A program made the position numbers and the translations under genes. This document shows positions 6,921 through 14,989 of a stretch of 27,620 nucleotides of DNA, one piece after another; the first letter of the stretch is position 1, and each line of letters opens with the position of its first letter. Below the pieces are notes generated by a model that was not told where the DNA came from, did no database searches, and was given only the letters and a program-made list of their open reading frames with translations. The stretch lies in the NCBI GenBank assembly GCA_937901285.1, contig CALCHI010000551.1, positions 1 to 27,620 of the forward strand, written 5' to 3'. The DNA comes from UBA8437 sp003445035. GTDB lineage: Bacteria > Planctomycetota > Planctomycetia > Planctomycetales > Planctomycetaceae.

Positions 6921-7532
6921 ATGCGATTGTTGGCCGATATCAAGGAAGTGGTGCCGCTGATCATCGGCGTCATCGCCCTGATCAGTTGGGTTGCCAACAA
7001 GATCAAGGAGTCGAGCAACGCCAATGCGGCCGGCGTGGTGGCGGACGGGCCGGGCGAGGAAGCCGACGGTGATGTTCGTGTTCAGGCCGAAATTGACCGT
7101 TTCCTTCAGCAGGTGAGAGGCGGGGGACAGCCTCCCGCTCCGACGCCGGAGGTTACCACGACGGTGCCGACAATCGCCGTTGTGCAGGAAAAAACGAGGA
7201 GGCTCACCGAGAGACATGTCATCGGGGACCGGCACATCAGTTCGGACGTCGTTGGCGATGACTTCGATGGGGACTTTGACGGCGACTCCGACGAGCGGAT
7301 GTCCAGACGTGTCGATCAGGATCTGGGACACCGCGTCGAGCGGAGCGTGTCATCGCACATGGGGCCATCGGTGAGCGACGGCAGGGGTTCGAATGTTTCG
7401 TTTGACTCCGGTGACTGGACCGTGGAGAACCTGGTCGGGTTGCTGACTCGACCCGACGGCATCCGCCAGGCGGTGCTGGTCCACGAGATCCTGTCGCGTC
7501 CGAAGGGACGTCGTGGCCGAAGCGGGCTCTGA
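6921..7532 (+). CDS. unknown protein with one N-terminal membrane segment, floA-linked
   Basis: 203 residues; I do not recognise the family. Seen: a membrane segment at about residues 10-26 (VVPLIIGVIALISWVAN), a Gly/Asp-rich linker, a Pro-rich segment (QPPAPTPEV), an acidic DDFDGDFDGDSDE run near residues 112-124, and a C-terminal helical portion ending in HEILSRPKGRRGR. The long middle looks disordered. It starts 45 bases after floA and its 3' end overlaps the glycosyltransferase start by 20 bases, so it is probably in the same operon. It occupies the place that yqfB has after floA in Bacillus, but I see no likeness to that protein. An accessory role with FloA/NfeD is an inference from position only. 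Confidence 0.7.
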   Translation: MRLLADIKEVVPLIIGVIALISWVANKIKESSNANAAGVVADGPGEEADGDVRVQAEIDRFLQQVRGGGQPPAPTPEVTTTVPTIAVVQEKTRRLTERHVIGDRHISSDVVGDDFDGDFDGDSDERMSRRVDQDLGHRVERSVSSHMGPSVSDGRGSNVSFDSGDWTVENLVGLLTRPDGIRQAVLVHEILSRPKGRRGRSGL

Positions 7533-8640
7533 ATCTCGGTGCCGGGTGCTGTTGTTGGCGGGCGTCTTCGAAGTTCGCGGCAGCACCGCAACGACGTTGC
7601 GGTTGGCCGAACGGCTGCCCGAGCAGGGCTTCGATCCCCTGGTGGTTTGCAGCGATGCCGAACGGCTTTCGTCGGAGGTTCGCCGGGAATTGTCGATTCG
7701 GCAGTACCACGGACTCTCGAAACGACTGATCGGCCGGCTGGTCAGTCGACGACTGACCGCCGATTTCGCCGACCAGCCCCCCGACCTGATCCACGTCCAG
7801 TCGCGGCACATGGTGTCTTCGGGGGCGAGGTTGGCGGATGAGTGGGGCGTGCCGTTGATTGTCAGCGTTCACGAGGTCCTGCAGAGCCAGGACCAATTCG
7901 AACTGCCTCGAACGGTCCGGAAAGTGCTGGTGGTCAGTGAGGCGGTGGGAGAGAGCCTGGTCGACCGGATGGGTGTTCCCGCCGAATGCGTGGTGGTGGT
8001 GCCTGGTGGGGTCGACGTGCCCGACGTGCAGCGGCTGGTCGGGGTGCTTGAGCCCGATCACGTTCCGAGTGTGGGGACCGCCGGGCCGCTCGAGGCGGTC
8101 AAGGGCTTGCCGTATTTTCTGAATGCCGCCCAGAAGGTGTTGGCCGCAGGACGGGATGCCGAATTCCTGATGGCGGGGGCAGGGCCCGAGGAAAACAACC
8201 TGAGACGATTGGCTGGGGAATTGGGGATCCGCGACAGGGTGACGTTCCTGCCCAACCGCCCGGATTTTTCTGGCGCCCTGGCAGCCATGGACGTCTTTTG
8301 CCTGCCGTCGCTCCAGCAGGGACTCGGAACGATCATGCTCGAGGCGATGTCGCTGGCCCGGCCGGTGATTGCCTCGGCTGTGGGCGGTGTCTGCAGTGTG
8401 CTCCGGGATGGCGAAACCGGGATGGTGGTGCCGCCTGAAGACAGTGCCGCGCTGGCCGGCCGGATGTTGAGCCTGTTGGACGACCCCGTCGCCGCACGGG
8501 CAATCGGCGAGGCGGGACGGCGGGACGTGTTGGCTCGGTTTGGGACCGCCACCATGGTCGAACGGACCGTGTCCGTCTACAAAGAGGTGATCCGGGCGAA
8601 AGAGGTGTTGAACCAGTCGAGGAAGGGCGGCACGGAATGA
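7513..8640 (+). CDS. glycosyltransferase family 4 (GT-B fold)
   Basis: 375 residues from a GTG at 7513 with AAGGGA four bases upstream; the start lies within the end of the preceding gene. Seen: the N-terminal Rossmann half with GVFEVRGSTATTLRLAERL, and the donor-binding half with GTAGPLEAVKGLPYFLNA, LMAGAGPEENNLRRLAGELG, VTFLPNRPD and the C-terminal ASAVGGVCSVLRDGETG. In the E-x7-E motif the first Glu is Gln (QGLGTIMLEAM), a variation seen in some GT4 enzymes. Family knowledge: transfers a nucleotide-activated sugar with retention of configuration. Acceptor and sugar cannot be read. It overlaps cinA by four bases (ATGA). Confidence 0.9.
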   Translation: MAEAGSESRCRVLLLAGVFEVRGSTATTLRLAERLPEQGFDPLVVCSDAERLSSEVRRELSIRQYHGLSKRLIGRLVSRRLTADFADQPPDLIHVQSRHMVSSGARLADEWGVPLIVSVHEVLQSQDQFELPRTVRKVLVVSEAVGESLVDRMGVPAECVVVVPGGVDVPDVQRLVGVLEPDHVPSVGTAGPLEAVKGLPYFLNAAQKVLAAGRDAEFLMAGAGPEENNLRRLAGELGIRDRVTFLPNRPDFSGALAAMDVFCLPSLQQGLGTIMLEAMSLARPVIASAVGGVCSVLRDGETGMVVPPEDSAALAGRMLSLLDDPVAARAIGEAGRRDVLARFGTATMVERTVSVYKEVIRAKEVLNQSRKGGTE

Positions 8641-9881
8641 AAGCGGAAGTTGTTGCGATCGGCAGCGAGTTGACCAGCGGGGCCAAGCTGGACACCAACA
8701 GCCAGTGGCTCAGTCTCGAACTGGCCAACCTCGGCATCCCGGTCGCCTACCACACCACGATGGCCGATTCGCTCGAGGCGATGACCGAGGTCTTCCGGAT
8801 CGCCTCGGGCCGCTGCAACCTTGTACTGATTACCGGGGGGTTGGGTCCCACGCTCGATGACATCACCCGCGACGCCCTTGCGGCCCTGGCGGGTGTGGAA
8901 CTGGTACTCGACGACGCCTGCCTGGCTCACATCACCGACCTGTTCGCGCGTCGCAATCGGCCGATGCCCGACCGCAATCGCGTGCAGGCGATGTTGCCGG
9001 CCGGAAGCCGGGCGATCGAAAACCCCCGTGGAACCGCGCCGGGAATCTGGATGGAACGTGACCGTGGCGAAGACGGGGTGTGTCAACTGATCGCGATGCC
9101 CGGGGTGCCCAGCGAGATGAAGAGGATGTTCGCCCGTGAAGTGAAGCCGCACCTGGTCGGTTCCGGGCAGGTGATGAAACGGGCGCTGGTGCACTGTTTC
9201 GGCGTCGGAGAATCCACGGCCGAAGAGATGCTGGGGAAATTGACCGGTCGCGATCACGATCCGGAGGTGGGGATCACCGTGCACGAAGCGACTATCACGC
9301 TCCGGATCAATGCCAGCGGATCCAGCGAAGAGGAGTGTGTCGAGAAGATCCAGCGGGCTCGCCACGAGATCCGCGAATGTCTCGGAGAACTGGTTTTCGG
9401 CGAGGGTGACGATTCGCTCGCGAGTGTCGTGGTCAGTGGCCTGGTCCAGCGGAACAGGTCGCTGGCGACCGCTGAAATCGGGACAGGCGGGGTGTTGATG
9501 TCGTGGCTGAGCGACGTTGGCGGAGCGGAGAAGTGCCTGGCTGGTGGTCATGTCCTGACCGACGCCAGTGGCATGGGCCGAGCGTTCGGCGGAGACGGGC
9601 GGATCGAGAGGGAGGGGAACAGCGAGTCGACGGCGAGGGACCTGGCGACGCTTTGCCGCGATCACTACGGGTCCGATTACGCCCTGTCGGTGGCCGATTG
9701 TCCGGATTACGATCCCGATGATCCCGAGGCCGAGGCTCCGACCACATGGGTTGCCTGTGCCGGACCTGATGGGGTCAAAACGAAGTCGCTGACCCTGCTC
9801 GGTGACGTGTCGTTCACCCGCAGTCGTTCGGCCAAGACCGCCCTGGATCTGCTCCGCGGGATGCTGCCTGCAGAGAACTGA
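8637..9881 (+). CDS. cinA: CinA-like protein with a degenerate C-terminal amidase domain
   Basis: 414 residues, the usual two-domain CinA length. The N-terminal COG1058/MoaB-like domain looks intact: VVAIGSELTSG, TNSQWLSLELANLGI, ITGGLGPTLDDITRDAL (about residues 68-84), NPRGTAPGIWM and AMPGVPSEMKRMF. In family members this domain hydrolyses ADP-ribose. The C-terminal PncC-like domain (from about residue 260) should begin TAESCTGG, but here reads TAEIGTGG, so the nucleophilic Ser is Ile281; the later YSNxxK motif (Tyr and Lys) is also unrecognisable, being replaced by DASGMGRAF. NMN deamidation by this protein is therefore unlikely. It is translationally coupled to the upstream glycosyltransferase. 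The name is secure; the enzymatic output is uncertain. Confidence 0.9.
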   Translation: MKAEVVAIGSELTSGAKLDTNSQWLSLELANLGIPVAYHTTMADSLEAMTEVFRIASGRCNLVLITGGLGPTLDDITRDALAALAGVELVLDDACLAHITDLFARRNRPMPDRNRVQAMLPAGSRAIENPRGTAPGIWMERDRGEDGVCQLIAMPGVPSEMKRMFAREVKPHLVGSGQVMKRALVHCFGVGESTAEEMLGKLTGRDHDPEVGITVHEATITLRINASGSSEEECVEKIQRARHEIRECLGELVFGEGDDSLASVVVSGLVQRNRSLATAEIGTGGVLMSWLSDVGGAEKCLAGGHVLTDASGMGRAFGGDGRIEREGNSESTARDLATLCRDHYGSDYALSVADCPDYDPDDPEAEAPTTWVACAGPDGVKTKSLTLLGDVSFTRSRSAKTALDLLRGMLPAEN

Positions 9882-9900
9882 CCGGGTGACCAACCTGTCA

Positions 9901-9930
9901 TTGATCCCTCGGGGGATCAGCGAGCATAAT
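9901..9930 (+). promoter_or_regulatory. candidate promoter overlapped by a hairpin
   Basis: TTGATC (9901-9906), 18-base spacer, CATAAT (9925-9930). The predicted start falls at about 9937, the A of the next ATG. A perfect 7-bp inverted repeat, TGATCCC (9902-9908) and GGGATCA (9913-9919) with a TCGG loop, covers the -35 and part of the spacer. It could serve as an operator or help end cinA transcription, although no T-run follows. Confidence 0.4.
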
Positions 9931-9936
9931 GCCCCG

Positions 9937-10287
9937 ATGAGCGAAAAGAACCAGGGTCCGAGTCGCCCTCTGGTGGGCCTGGTGGCGCTGGGGTTCCTGG
10001 CGGCGGCCGTCGTCGTGTGGTGGATCGATCCCGACGGTCAATGGGCCGAAGGGGCCAAGGGCGGGATGGTCCGCATCGGGGTCGTGTTCGTCTGCCTGTG
10101 GTTGGCTCTGCCCGGCCGCTTCGGTTCGACTCCCGGCACCAAGATCACGCTCAAGCTGTTCTTCATTGTCGTGGGGATCATGGCGGCACTCGCCTTTAGG
10201 CCAAAAGTGTTCATGGTGCTCCTGCCGTTCCTGGGCGTGATCACCTTCATCGCGGTGGTGTTCAAGCCGCGGACAACTCAACGCTGA
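9937..10287 (+). CDS. small four-segment membrane protein, unknown
   Basis: 116 residues from the ATG at 9937; the longer frame starting at 9802 would begin inside cinA and its first 45 residues are not protein-like. Seen: four hydrophobic segments at about residues 12-30, 44-59, 72-87 and 91-109, short loops, a cytoplasmic-looking charged start (MSEKNQGPSR) and a basic end (KPRTTQR). No ribosome-binding site precedes the ATG, but a -10-like CATAAT ends six bases before it, so a leaderless mRNA is plausible. The last ten bases overlap the convergent gene at 10278. I do not recognise the family. Confidence 0.72.
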   Translation: MSEKNQGPSRPLVGLVALGFLAAAVVVWWIDPDGQWAEGAKGGMVRIGVVFVCLWLALPGRFGSTPGTKITLKLFFIVVGIMAALAFRPKVFMVLLPFLGVITFIAVVFKPRTTQR

Positions 10288-11168
10288 GAAGCCGTCTCAC
10301 GAATCCGCCTGGCGGTGACCACTGCGCGGGCGGCGGTCTTAAGGAACTCGTCCCGCTGCGACCGGGTCAGTCCTTTGAGCCGGCCGGCAATTCTCTCCAC
10401 CCACCCGGGGCGTTGCACCGATGCGACCTGCATCATTCTCAGGAACAGGCTGATGTCCCGGAAGTTGCGGTCCGCGATTAAGTTGGTGACCGGTGAGATC
10501 AGCTTCGCCACGTTGCGGACCGACTGCTGCGGGAATGCCAGGAACAAGGCGGCCTGGTGGGTCACGAAACGTCGCCCGTCTCGGTCCTGCTCGAACCGGT
10601 GACGCAGAACAAACAGCCCCTCGCTGCGGATCGGTACCGGCAACAGGCCACTGTGCCAGTTGCCGGTTCCCCGAACGATCAACAGGTCGTCTGTCCGTAG
10701 CAGGATTTCGATTGTCCCTCGTGAACCGTCCGTGCTGTCCACGGTGTAGTGATCACGCACGATTGGTTTGAGCTTAACTTCCGAGATACCCAGGACTTGC
10801 CAGATGGCTACCGCAATCTCCGGCTGCCGACGGTAGAACTCGTAGCTGGATGGTTCGAGTTCGATTCTCAATGCCGGCAGACAACGAAACAGCGAACGGT
10901 TGGCCAAAAGGGCTTCGACCTGAACCCTGTGATGATCTTCGAGCCTGTCGAGCGGGATGCCCGCAGCGATCGTCTGGCGGGCGTGTTCGGACGACGTGGC
11001 GGCTTCGATTTCCTCGACGTGCAGTTTCACACGTCGAGGCGATTGGGGGCGAGACGGAGTCTTTTCTTCGGCCTGGGTGAACCCGCTCAAGATCAGGGTG
11101 ACCACCGTGGTGACCAGGGCGACCTGGCGACAGGCAGTCCGGTGGTTGCTTGAGGGTGACTGGTTCAT
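10278..11168 (-). CDS. unknown secreted protein
   Basis: 296 residues; family not recognised. The ATG at 11168 has AGGGA six bases upstream. Seen: a signal peptide with hydrophobic core VALVTTVVTLILSGF and likely cleavage after TQA (residue 33); then a mostly alpha/beta domain with LALLANRSLF-like and YRRQPEIAVAIWQVLG segments, a central beta-rich part (TIEILLRTDDLLIVRGTG), and an Arg-rich helical C-terminus. The QPEIAVAIWQ segment and the ordered spacing suggest one globular domain exported across the inner membrane. It lies 125 bases downstream of the nucleotidylyltransferase fusion gene on the same strand and could be co-transcribed. A short dyad (CGACCG/CGGTCG, 11198-11212) lies 30 bases upstream of its start. 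Confidence 0.72.
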   Translation of the reverse strand: MNQSPSSNHRTACRQVALVTTVVTLILSGFTQAEEKTPSRPQSPRRVKLHVEEIEAATSSEHARQTIAAGIPLDRLEDHHRVQVEALLANRSLFRCLPALRIELEPSSYEFYRRQPEIAVAIWQVLGISEVKLKPIVRDHYTVDSTDGSRGTIEILLRTDDLLIVRGTGNWHSGLLPVPIRSEGLFVLRHRFEQDRDGRRFVTHQAALFLAFPQQSVRNVAKLISPVTNLIADRNFRDISLFLRMMQVASVQRPGWVERIAGRLKGLTRSQRDEFLKTAARAVVTARRIRETASQR

Positions 11169-11293
11169 CGAGCGTCCCTGCTCATGGCTGCGACCCTCGA
11201 CCGGTGCGGTCGCGCGCAGACACCTGCTGTCCGAATCGGTTCATCGACCGCCTGGACTTGATGCGTTTCCCGGTGGCGTCACCACCACGGCCC

Positions 11294-12472
11294 TCACGCA
11301 TCTCTCGCGGTGTTGCGGATCTCCGAAGAAGACACGTCACAGCGAAACACGTCTGCGGGGATTTCGCTGAAAAGCGACTCGCTGCCAGGTGGCAGTTTCA
11401 GTGACTCGAGATCCAGGAACCGGTCATCGGTCATTCGGCCGGCGACCAGGAATCGGCAGTCGCAATCGGCGATCTTCGCCAGGGCCGCATCCCGCTCGTC
11501 GGGATCATCATTGTAGAACCGCGGGTCGATCACGCGAATCGCCGTATCGGCGCCGATGACGAACGAGGTTCCGGGAAACAGTTCGGCCTTTTGCGCGAAA
11601 GTCGGTGCCGAGGTGATTGCCAGCGGATGATCAGTGAACACCGTGCGTCGTGTTTCGATCGTCCGGAAGTCCAAAGGGGGCTTGTCGGCGTTGACGGCGG
11701 GGAGTTCGTAGTGCACCGGACCACCGAGGATCGATTCGGCCGCCTGTTGCAACTCGACATGCCCCTGGTGCCGGGGTGCGAAAGAGCCCGAGAGGATGCC
11801 GGCCGGAGGGACGGTTGGTTGGAGTGACCAGCTGCCATCGGCCAGGCTCCAGGCGATCGGCTGCCGTCGATTCCAGACGTCGGCGAGTTCCGGCGAAGCG
11901 ACGGTGCGGTGGATGTCCAGACGATCGGCGTCGGTCAACGAGAGTTCCGGACACTGTTTCACTCCGGACTCCTCGGCCAGCAATCCGATGATCAGCTCCG
12001 CCACCAGGTCCTCCTCTTCGGACCGGCTGCGGGCGTTCTTTTCGAGATCGAGTCGGGCGAGGATCGTGGTGGAGTTCGTCTGCAGGGCGACCAGTGCCCG
12101 GTGATCTCCTTGCTTGGGCCGGTCCGAGGCGAGCGAGGCGGTGGCTCCCAGTCCGAGCAGGGAATCGGGGAGTTCCGGCTCCTGGCCATCTTCTTCGGAC
12201 AGGGAGGCGGCCCGGCCGTGGGCGACGACGGCCATCGCCAGTGCCGTTGCCTCGTCGCAGAAACGGTCGGGACGGCGGCCGAGGTATTCACTCAGCGACG
12301 CCGACGAGTAGGGGACCAGGCCCTCGATGACCGTTCTGGAGGCACCCGAAACCGTCAGTAGCCGCGACAGCGACCGGCTGCCGCCACCGGTGATGGACAG
12401 GGCGGCCCGGGTCGGGCTGTCATGGATCGCCGAGATCGTCTCGGTCAGCCGGTCTGTGGGTGTCTGGCTCAC
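11294..12472 (-). CDS. fusion of PncC/CinA-C-like domain and nucleotidylyltransferase domain
   Basis: 392 residues from a GTG at 12472, with AAGGG about six bases upstream. The N-terminal ~160 residues follow the PncC pattern: A-L-S26-I-T-G-G matches the A-E-S-C-T-G-G nucleophile motif, VSGASRTVIEGLVPYSSASLSEYLG (in pieces) matches the following helix and the Tyr55-Ser motif, and LGATASLAS matches the later glycine loop. The catalytic Lys position of the Y-S-x-x-x-K motif is Leu60, so classical amidase activity is doubtful. The C-terminal domain starts at about residue 225 with GSFAPRHQGH (H235-x-G-H238), the HxGH motif of nucleotidylyltransferases such as NMN adenylyltransferase, and ends with SSSEIRNTA, like the ISSTxIR motif. 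An NAD- or nucleotide-salvage role is an inference. Confidence 0.82.
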   Translation of the reverse strand: MSQTPTDRLTETISAIHDSPTRAALSITGGGSRSLSRLLTVSGASRTVIEGLVPYSSASLSEYLGRRPDRFCDEATALAMAVVAHGRAASLSEEDGQEPELPDSLLGLGATASLASDRPKQGDHRALVALQTNSTTILARLDLEKNARSRSEEEDLVAELIIGLLAEESGVKQCPELSLTDADRLDIHRTVASPELADVWNRRQPIAWSLADGSWSLQPTVPPAGILSGSFAPRHQGHVELQQAAESILGGPVHYELPAVNADKPPLDFRTIETRRTVFTDHPLAITSAPTFAQKAELFPGTSFVIGADTAIRVIDPRFYNDDPDERDAALAKIADCDCRFLVAGRMTDDRFLDLESLKLPPGSESLFSEIPADVFRCDVSSSEIRNTARDA

Positions 12473-12594
12473 GGTTCACCCTTGGTAACCGATTCTCCTG
12501 GCCTCGGCAATGTCCGGCCAAGTTGTCGCCCACACGAGGCTGCCGTAAGCTGTGGCTCGGCTGGCCGACGGTCCGTCTTCAACGCTCCCCGATC

Positions 12595-13539
12595 ATGCGA
12601 TTCGCCATGGACAATTACACCCTGAGACCCATGGCCGACGGCGACAGGGCGGAAGTGGCCGAGCTGATCTATTCCTCGATCAACTCGTGGTACAACCGCC
12701 ACGGGATGCCCGACATCTTCCACGGTGGGCCGGTGGTGACCGAGGTCTTCTACGATGTGTACCACGCCGTGGAACCGGGTTGTACGGTGGTGGCCGAAAA
12801 CGAGCGGACCGGTCGATTGATGGGTTCGTGTTTCTACCACCCCCGCGAACACCATGTGTCGCTGGGGATCATGACAGTGCATCCCAACTATTTCGGGCAC
12901 GGTGTCGGCAGCGCGTTGTTGCGCCACATCATCGAGTTCACCGATTCGAACAATTTCGGCTCGCTGAGGCTGACACAAAGTGCCCTGAACCTCGATTCGT
13001 TCTCGCTCTACAACAGGTACGGTTTTGTTCCGAGGTACTCCTACCAGGACATGTTGCTGGAGGTGCCCGAGGGGGGTATCGCCCAGGTCACCCGACGCGA
13101 TGGCGATGTCCGCGAGGCGGGCGACCACGATGTCGATGCCATGGCTGAACTGGAAATGTCTGTCAGCGGCATCACGCGGCGCGAGGATTACCGTTACTGC
13201 ATCGAGAACGATTTGGACATCTGGTCGGTGTCGGTCTGCGAGAACCCGGACAGGGGGCTCGATGGCTGGATGATCAGCTGCGGGCACCAGGCAATGAACA
13301 TGCTGGGCCCGTGCGTGGCACGGGACGAGGAGACGGCTGCGGCACTGATCCGCGACGGGTTGAATCGCTATCCGGGGCGAACCCCCGTCTTCCTGGTGCC
13401 GATGGAAAAGGCCGAACTCGTCGCGCGGATGTACTCGTGGGGTGCTCGCAACTGCGAGATGCACTTCTGCCAGGTCCGCGGTGACTGGCAGCCGTTTGAT
13501 GGAATCAACATGCCCTCGTTTTTGCCCGAGACCGGGTGA
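12595..13539 (+). CDS. tandem GNAT acetyltransferase
   Basis: 314 residues from the ATG at 12595; another ATG at 12607 (MDNYTLRPM) is equally possible, and neither has a clear ribosome-binding site. Upstream in-frame sequence is not protein-like. Seen: a first GNAT domain with YTLRPMADGDRAEVAELI, GIMTVHPNYFGHGVGSALL (acetyl-CoA pyrophosphate loop) and LYNRYGFVPRY; and a second half (from about residue 155) with GITRREDYRYCIEND and MLGPCVARDEETAAALI, resembling the C-terminal acetyltransferase module of YitH-type proteins. The substrate is unknown. It is divergent from the nucleotidylyltransferase fusion gene (122 bases apart) and 25 bases upstream of the amidase gene, so GNAT and amidase are probably one operon. 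Confidence 0.85.
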   Translation: MRFAMDNYTLRPMADGDRAEVAELIYSSINSWYNRHGMPDIFHGGPVVTEVFYDVYHAVEPGCTVVAENERTGRLMGSCFYHPREHHVSLGIMTVHPNYFGHGVGSALLRHIIEFTDSNNFGSLRLTQSALNLDSFSLYNRYGFVPRYSYQDMLLEVPEGGIAQVTRRDGDVREAGDHDVDAMAELEMSVSGITRREDYRYCIENDLDIWSVSVCENPDRGLDGWMISCGHQAMNMLGPCVARDEETAAALIRDGLNRYPGRTPVFLVPMEKAELVARMYSWGARNCEMHFCQVRGDWQPFDGINMPSFLPETG

Positions 13540-13564
13540 TTCGAATCAACTGCAGGAAACCGTA

Positions 13565-14989
13565 ATGTCTGATACTCCGATCTGGCAGATGACCGCCGTC
13601 GAGATTGCTGCGGCTGTCCGATCCGGCCAGCTTTCGGCCGTCGAGGTCACCGAGGCGATTCTCGCGCGGATCGAGACCATCGATACCCATCTGAACGCTT
13701 TTTGCATTTCGATGGCCGATTCGGCCCGGGCCACCGCAGCATCGATCGACCAGCGGATCTCGCTCGGTGAGGATCCCGGCCCGTTGGCCGGTGTGCCGAT
13801 CTCGATCAAGGACAACCTTTACATCGAGGGCGAACGGACGACGTTCGGATCGAAGTGGTTCGAGCACAACGTGACCCCCGAGGACACTCCGCTGGTGGCG
13901 CGGCTGAGGCAGGCCGGGGCGGTGCTGATCGGTCGCACCAACAGTCCCGAGTTCGGCTGGAAGGGGGCGACGGACAACCTGGTCTTCGGCACGACGCGGA
14001 ACCCGTGGAATACCGAGAGGACTCCGGGGGGCAGCAGCGGCGGCGCGTCGGCGGCGGTCTCCTCGGGTATGGGGCCGGTCGGGATCGGCACCGATGGTGG
14101 CGGTTCGATCCGCATCCCCGCAGCGTTCTGCGGACTGTTCGGGATCAAGGCGTCTTTCGGCCGGGTCCCCAACTATCCGGCGACAACGGTGGATTCGCTG
14201 CGGCACAAGGGGCCGCTGACCCGCACGGTGGCCGACGCGGCCCTGGTACTCGACGTGATTGCCGGTCCCGACGACCGCGATTCGCTTTCGCTGCCGGCCG
14301 ATTCGGTGTCCTACAGTGATGTGCTTGACCAGGGCATCTCGGGGTGCCGGATTGCCTACAGTCCGGACCTGGGTTTCGGAGAGGTCGATCCCGAGGTGGC
14401 CTCGCTGTGTGCCGAGGCCGTCGAGCGATTTGCCGAGACCGGGGCAACGGTCGAGACCGTCTCGCTGGACTGGCCTGACCCGTACGACTGCTGGAACATC
14501 TACTTCTACGGCGGTATCGCCGGATCGCTGGGGCCCCGGTTGGCCGAAGAGGGCGACCAACTGGACCCGGGCCTGAGAGAACTGGTCGAGGAGGGAGTCA
14601 AACTCAGCGGTGGAGAATTCGCCAGGGCGTCACTGGACCGGTTTGCTTACTGGCAGCGGGTGGTGCGGCTTTACGACGACTACGACCTGCTGGTGACGCC
14701 GGGCACGGCGGTCCCGCCGTTTCCGATTGGGCTGGACAATGCGGATCCGATGCCGGGGCAGCCCGTACGGCCGTTGCTGTGGACTCCGTTCACCTACCCG
14801 TTCAACCTGACAGGTCAGCCGGCCTCGGTGGTCCCCTGCGGGTTCACCGCTGACGGCCTGCCGGTGACCCTGCAACTGGTCGGCCGACGCTACGACGACG
14901 CCGGCGTGCTGCGAGCCAGCCGGGCGTTCGAGCAGGTCGCCCCCTGGGCGGACCGCTGGCCCGAACTGGCAACGGCGGAACCGACCTAG
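13565..14989 (+). CDS. amidase, amidase-signature family
   Basis: 474 residues from the ATG at 13565, preceded by AGGAAA at six bases. This start leaves the usual N-terminus (TAVEIAAAVRSGQLSAVEVTEAIL). The complete Ser-cisSer-Lys triad is visible: Lys82 in PISIKDN, Ser157 in TPGGSSGGA and Ser181 in GGGSIRIP, the last two 24 residues apart as in characterised family members. Other landmarks are GRTNSPEFGWKG and PFNLTGQPASVVPCGF. The family hydrolyses carboxylic amides to acid and ammonia, with very varied substrates, and includes GatA; absence of adjacent gatB/gatC and the sequence around the C-terminus favour a stand-alone amidase. Its last four bases overlap the convergent MFS transporter gene. 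Linked in operon to the GNAT gene. Confidence 0.93.
   Translation: MSDTPIWQMTAVEIAAAVRSGQLSAVEVTEAILARIETIDTHLNAFCISMADSARATAASIDQRISLGEDPGPLAGVPISIKDNLYIEGERTTFGSKWFEHNVTPEDTPLVARLRQAGAVLIGRTNSPEFGWKGATDNLVFGTTRNPWNTERTPGGSSGGASAAVSSGMGPVGIGTDGGGSIRIPAAFCGLFGIKASFGRVPNYPATTVDSLRHKGPLTRTVADAALVLDVIAGPDDRDSLSLPADSVSYSDVLDQGISGCRIAYSPDLGFGEVDPEVASLCAEAVERFAETGATVETVSLDWPDPYDCWNIYFYGGIAGSLGPRLAEEGDQLDPGLRELVEEGVKLSGGEFARASLDRFAYWQRVVRLYDDYDLLVTPGTAVPPFPIGLDNADPMPGQPVRPLLWTPFTYPFNLTGQPASVVPCGFTADGLPVTLQLVGRRYDDAGVLRASRAFEQVAPWADRWPELATAEPT

Noticed and set aside
8577..9893. Minus-strand open frame of 438 residues
   Set aside because: Antisense to cinA, whose conserved motifs are on the plus strand; the minus product is Arg/His/Gln/Pro-rich with no domain.
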